Below are positions 7,001 through 8,927 of a stretch of DNA of 8,927 nt, piece after piece; position 1 is the first letter of the stretch, and the number at the start of each line of letters is the position of its first letter. The DNA is from Candidatus Sulfotelmatobacter sp. (GTDB lineage: Bacteria > Acidobacteriota > Terriglobia > Terriglobales > SbA1). The translations under genes were made by a program, and so were the position numbers. The notes under the pieces are model-generated. The model was not told the DNA's origin, did no database searches, and was given only the letters and a program-made list of their open reading frames with translations. The DNA is taken from positions 1 to 8,927 of the forward strand of contig JASLEQ010000529.1 in NCBI GenBank assembly GCA_030151135.1, read 5' to 3'.

Positions 7001-7508
7001 CGGACAGCTGGCGGATTACATCGTCGAGTATTTGCGGCGGCCGTTGATGAGCAAGGTTGTCGCGCGAGAGGGGCACGACTGGTCGAGCCCGTCGGAAGCG
7101 ATCTATGGACCGAAGGTGATGATGATCAACGAGATGTCGGGTTCCGGCGGCGATGCGTTGCCGTGGTACTTCCGTAAAGCCGGAATCGGACCGATTGTGG
7201 GCAAGAAAACGTGGGGCGGATTAGTGGGAATTGGAGGATATCCGGAGCTGATCGATGGAGGGCGCGTGACCGCGCCGCGGGCCGCGCTCTACGGTCTGAA
7301 GGGCGAATGGGAGGTCGAGAACGTTGGCGTGTCGCCTGATGTTGAGGTGGACCTCGATCCGGCGGCGTGGCGGCAAGGTAAGGATGCGCAATTGGAGAAA
7401 GCGATTGAAGTCGTGATCCAGCAACTGAAGGAGCATCCTTTGCCGGAAATTCAGCGTCCGAAATATCCGAATTATCACGAGCACGATGATTTAGGAGCGG
7501 GTAAATGA
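4095..7508 (+). CDS. Exported tricorn-family S41 protease
   Basis: A 1137-residue protein, somewhat longer than the archaeal tricorn core protease. Residues 1-20 are a signal peptide (cleavage near LSA-AQ), so it acts in the periplasm or outside, unlike the cytosolic archaeal enzyme. Residues about 25-530 hold WD40-like/PD40 propeller repeats (SPDGSMIAFSG, SPDGKSIAYFSD, SPDNKWIAYA). Residues about 534-600 are a Lys/Asp/Glu-rich insertion, after which beta sequence resumes to about 705. Then come a Gly/Pro hinge, the helical tricorn domain (from W734), a PDZ domain (about 812-905) and the S41 core (about 930-1090). Predicted catalytic residues are H794 (TVGHMFVGGG), S1017 (NEMSGSGGD) and E1075 (WEVENVGVSPD); the Ser-to-Glu spacing of 58 equals S965-E1023 of Thermoplasma tricorn, as I recall it. 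Tricorn cuts oligopeptides that enter through the propellers. The stop overlaps the next start (ATGA). Confidence 0.92.
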   Translation: MRRILPVAVILYAFSSWLSAAQTDSPLLLRYPTVNQTDIVFNYAGDLWSVSREGGMAHRLTSGVGIESLPFFSPDGSMIAFSGEYDGNVDVYVIPATGGVPRRLTYHPSAEFVGGWTPDGKKVFFTSSGSNFIHFEDQIFTVPVDGGLPTALPLPIAEDASFSPDGSHLAYVPHPKWQEAWKRYKGGQTTPIWIADLKDSSIIKLPRENSNDHHPMWIGDTIYFLSDRNGPVSLFAYDTKSKQVTEALHSDGFDFKTATAGPDAIVIEQFGAIKLYDLKTRQAHNVNIRIEGDLASVRPHFAKVEPRRIQNFGISPTGARAVFEAWGEIFTVPTDKGDIRNLTHSPAVADRDPAWSPDGKSIAYFSDESGEYELCIRDQNGLGIVRHINLGNPPSFFYTPVWSPDSKKIAFTDKRLQLWYVDLDAAAPKLVDADWFGGFGPTQLNQTWSPDNKWIAYAKQLPSGLHAVFAYSLEKSKTYQITDGMSDATFPAWDKNGKYLYFTASTNTGLSPAGLDMTSDEHRVTRSVYLAVLSKDEKSPLAPESDEEKPKDEKKPDQDKDKAKDEAKDKSKEKSKGADAEKGKTSDDKDKDKDKDKKDEPVVVKLDVDGIGQRILSLPIPGKNYLSMLPGKTGILYLSEGPLVITDDDQPNVSQTIQKFDLSKRKVDKVLEDVNDFTVSFDGEKILYRKGDSWSTASPDDSPGGSGGGAPPKPGFGPLKLDNWEVYVEPRAVWKQIYNETWRIERDFFYDPHYHGLDLEKAKKKYAPYLDGIASREELTYLFQECLGEMTVGHMFVGGGEVNPEPKKVKGGLLGADYSLENNRYRVAKVFNGENWNPGNEAPLTQPGVNVKVGDYILAVNGRELHSSDNIYSFFEETAGKQVVLKVGANADGKDSREVTVVPVESEENLRHLAWIEDNRRRVDQASGGKIAYVHVPNTAGAGYTSFNRYYFAQVGKEGAIIDERFNEGGQLADYIVEYLRRPLMSKVVAREGHDWSSPSEAIYGPKVMMINEMSGSGGDALPWYFRKAGIGPIVGKKTWGGLVGIGGYPELIDGGRVTAPRAALYGLKGEWEVENVGVSPDVEVDLDPAAWRQGKDAQLEKAIEVVIQQLKEHPLPEIQRPKYPNYHEHDDLGAGK
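5856..5885 (+). repeat. 12-base tandem repeat coding for a Lys-Asp run
   Basis: The unit GACAAAGATAAA is present about 2.5 times (5856-5867, 5868-5879 with a final G, and GACAAG at 5880-5885). It encodes alternating Asp-Lys inside the charged insertion of the protease. Since the unit is a multiple of three, gain or loss of copies would keep the frame, so length variation between strains is expected. Confidence 0.75.
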
Positions 7509-8518
7509 TGCGAGCGTTGGCGATCTTGCCGCTTGTTCTGGTTGTTGCAATCGCGATGGTGTCGGAGTTTTCGGCAAGGGCCGCTTCGCGCGGGCTTCTT
7601 CTCGTCGTCAACAAAGGCGATCAGACGCTCGGCATCATCGATGTGGAATCGGGCAAGCAGGTGGCTGCGGTTCCCGAGGGGGGAGTGACTGGGCACGAAG
7701 TGATCGCTTCGCCCGACGGCCGTGTGGCTTACGTTCCGATCTATGGAAATTCCGGCGTGGGCAAGCCGGGAACCGACGGAACGAACCTGGTCGCTATCGA
7801 TCTGGAATCGCGCAAGGTCGTCGGCAATCTTGACTTCTCGCGCGGTGTTCGGCCGCATTGTCCGATGTTTGGTCCGAAGGATGGATTGTTGTATGTCACG
7901 ACTGAACTTGAGAATGCGGTGACGGTGATCGATCCGCGAAGCCTGAAGATTGTCGGCACGATTCCGACGGGGAAGCCGGAATCGCACATGCTCGCGATCA
8001 CGCATGACGGACGTTATGGATTCACCGCGAACGTGGGATCGGGAACCGTGTCGGTGCTCGATATGCAAGCGCGGAAAACTTTGGACGTCATCCATGTTGC
8101 GCCATCCGTTCAACGCATCTCGATCTCGGTGGATGATCGCTTCGCCTTCACATCGGACCAGTCGGAGCCGCAACTTGCCGTGATCGATACGCAGACGCGA
8201 AACGTCACGTCGTGGATTCCGCTGCCTGCTACGGGATATGGGAGCGCTCCAACACCGGACGGGAAGTGGCTGGTGATCGCGATTCCGGGAGCGAAGCAGG
8301 TTGCCGTCGTCAATTTGAAGACGATGAAGGTAGAACACACGGTTGACGTTCCTGCGTCGCCGCAGGAGGTGCTGATTCGTCCGGATGGCGCGGCTGCGTA
8401 TGTCTCTTGCGATGCGAGCCGCAAGGTTGCGGAAATCCAGACATCGAATTGGACGGTGTCGCGATTGATCGATGCGGGAGCTGGCGCGGACGGGCTGGCT
8501 TGGGCAGGTACGAAATAG
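7505..8518 (+). CDS. Exported seven-repeat YVTN beta-propeller protein
   Basis: A 337-residue protein. The ATG at 7505 overlaps the TGA of the protease (ATGA) and has AGGAG (7493-7497) seven bases upstream; a second ATG at 7508 is in frame but worse spaced. A signal peptide (LPLVLVVAIAMV, cleavage near ARA-AS at about 26) exports it. Seven repeats of the YVTN type follow, each with a strand, a D-x-x-(S/T) turn and a second strand: for example LLLVVN...IIDVESGKQV, LLYVTTELENAVTVIDPRSLKIV and YGFTANVGSGTVSVLDMQARKTL. Seven repeats make one closed propeller filling the whole mature protein, with no enzyme domain. A single Cys-containing HCPMFGP stretch and VSCDASR are the only cysteines, and there is no haem motif. 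Such propellers act as binding scaffolds or occur beside quinoprotein and nitrite-reductase systems; here coupling to the protease suggests a partner or substrate-binding role, which is inference. Confidence 0.88.
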   Translation: MMRALAILPLVLVVAIAMVSEFSARAASRGLLLVVNKGDQTLGIIDVESGKQVAAVPEGGVTGHEVIASPDGRVAYVPIYGNSGVGKPGTDGTNLVAIDLESRKVVGNLDFSRGVRPHCPMFGPKDGLLYVTTELENAVTVIDPRSLKIVGTIPTGKPESHMLAITHDGRYGFTANVGSGTVSVLDMQARKTLDVIHVAPSVQRISISVDDRFAFTSDQSEPQLAVIDTQTRNVTSWIPLPATGYGSAPTPDGKWLVIAIPGAKQVAVVNLKTMKVEHTVDVPASPQEVLIRPDGAAAYVSCDASRKVAEIQTSNWTVSRLIDAGAGADGLAWAGTK

Positions 8519-8540
8519 AGAAGTTCTGTTTTGGGACGAT

Positions 8541-8558
8541 AGTTACTTTTTAGTAATT
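8541..8558. repeat. A/T hairpin with TTTT loop
   Basis: TTACT (8543-8547) and AGTAA (8552-8556) are perfect arms around TTTT; one wobble and one A-T pair extend the stem outward to 8541-8558. It lies 23 bases after the stop of the YVTN gene and directly abuts the C/G palindrome at 8559. The pair could act together as a transcript end, although no U-run follows the second stem. Confidence 0.45.
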
Positions 8559-8578
8559 ACCCCTCCCCCCCCGGGGGT
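8559..8578. repeat. C-rich/G-rich palindrome, C8G5
   Basis: ACCCC (8559-8563), T, a run of eight C (8565-8572), then GGGGGT (8573-8578). The outer arms ACCCC/GGGGT can form a hairpin with a C-rich loop, and CCCCCGGGGG at the junction is itself a perfect palindrome. From memory, such C/G palindromes occur repeatedly in acidobacterial intergenic regions; this is not verified here. Confidence 0.55.
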
Positions 8579-8584
8579 GATCCA

Positions 8585-8673
8585 TTGAAATCAGAGACTT
8601 AGCGGGAAATTCCGGAATAATCTATGGGGCTCAACGACTTGCGGGCAAAATCTTGAGTTACAAGGATTTACGG
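8585..8673. repeat. Degenerate tandem repeat after the C/G palindrome
   Basis: GACTTAGCGGGAAATTC (8596-8612) recurs with changes as GACTTGCGGGCAAAATC (8636-8652), 40 bases on. TTGAAATCAGAGACTTAGCGG (8585-8605, shown in part as TTGA...CTTAGCGG) recurs as TTGAGTTAC...TTTACGG (8653-8673). The units thus alternate a TTGA-led half with a CTTA/CGGG half. It resembles an intergenic repeat family rather than a gene or a CRISPR array, because spacers and repeats are both too degenerate. Confidence 0.4.
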
Positions 8674-8770
8674 TTTCGCTGGCTTCTTTCTGCCGTTGCG
8701 GCGTACCAGCATCATGAGATGAGTGGGACTTGGGCGCAAGGACTGCGGTCACAATGTACCGTTGAGTAGT

Positions 8771-8787
8771 CTGCAAAGTGCTGCAAA
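8771..8787. repeat. Short direct repeat CTGCAAA
   Basis: CTGCAAA occurs at 8771-8777 and again at 8781-8787, exactly ten bases apart, so both copies face the same side of the helix. This spacing suits a tandem protein-binding site, but seven bases is short and no gene is visible next to it. Confidence 0.25.
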
Positions 8788-8927
8788 CGCGACAGTAGAT
8801 CCGAGAAAAATATCTGCCAAAAGTGGGTGCTGCCTGTCCTGCTGGTGCGGAGACTGATTCGGTTCAGGCACGCATCCAGGGCCTGGAGATGTGGGCTTGA
8901 TACTTCGGCCGGTTCCCGGCTCGAGAT

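Larger units (their letters stand above)
8519..8927. other. Right-edge intergenic stretch
   Basis: There is no convincing gene in these 409 bases. The first 155 hold the hairpins and degenerate repeats listed separately. From 8674 to the edge I see only a short direct repeat (8771-8787). One + frame is open from 8769 to the right edge, but it lacks an ATG and a ribosome binding site and its translation is Arg-rich with no family pattern. A gene beginning beyond the edge cannot be excluded. Confidence 0.55.

Noticed and set aside
7475..8338. 287-codon open frame on the minus strand over the YVTN gene
   Set aside because: It mirrors the repeats of the YVTN gene as Arg/His/Asp-rich sequence without family features; the + frame has a signal peptide, start site and seven repeats.
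8559..8578. Rho-independent terminator for the YVTN gene
   Set aside because: The C/G stem is strong but is followed by GATCCATTG rather than a U-run, so only a structural repeat is claimed.
8585..8673. Could the repeats be a small CRISPR array?
   Set aside because: The repeats are degenerate, the unit spacing varies, there are at most three units, and no cas gene is in the window.
8769..8927. Open + frame from 8769 running off the right edge
   Set aside because: It has no ATG, no ribosome binding site and Arg/Leu-rich sequence without a family pattern; too short to support as a gene start.

Overview
The window most resembles a chromosome segment of an acidobacterium (Acidobacteriota, Terriglobia or Koribacter-like). 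The basis is the gene content: an exported PQQ-type propeller with an Ig-like tail, an exported tricorn-type S41 peptidase, a YVTN propeller, and very small Cys/His proteins of a kind I associate with that phylum. This assignment is inference from remembered families; there is no rRNA or other marker gene. All supported genes are on the + strand. I see no tRNA, rRNA, CRISPR array, insertion sequence or phage gene.

Left part (1-1925). About 535 bases without a convincing gene end in a strong regulatory signature: a perfect TGTGA-N6-TCACA palindrome (452-467, CRP/FNR type) placed about 41.5 bases before the start predicted from a TAATAT -10 box (489-494). Then come five very small genes. The first is a probable ribbon-helix-helix protein with a basic tail (536-799). 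The second is a 52-residue CCHC zinc-knuckle protein with a GTG start (828-986). After a 273-base gap holding an inverted repeat comes a tight three-gene group (1260-1442, 1444-1677, 1683-1925) spaced 1 and 5 bases apart. Its first member carries the same CxxC...AHxxC knuckle as the 828 gene, its second is a CxxC...HxC finger, and its third is a helical protein ending in HxxxHGC.

Middle and right part (2100-8518). A 601-residue secreted PQQ-like (polyvinyl-alcohol-dehydrogenase-like) propeller with a C-terminal Ig-like domain is followed by a 189-base gap containing a good sigma-70-type promoter. That promoter likely drives a two-gene operon: a 1137-residue exported tricorn-family protease and a 337-residue exported seven-repeat YVTN propeller, joined by an ATGA stop/start overlap. 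All three proteins have signal peptides, so this half encodes envelope or secreted functions: oxidation or ligand binding, peptide degradation, and an unassigned propeller partner.

Right end (8519-8927). There is no gene. The region has an A/T hairpin followed at once by a C8G5 palindrome and a degenerate tandem repeat, which together look like an intergenic repeat element, then about 250 bases with nothing clear apart from a short direct repeat.

The most unusual items are the cluster of Cys/His microproteins with its apparent CRP-type control, and the exported tricorn protease with a Lys/Asp/Glu insertion in its second propeller and altered residues beside the catalytic His and Ser.
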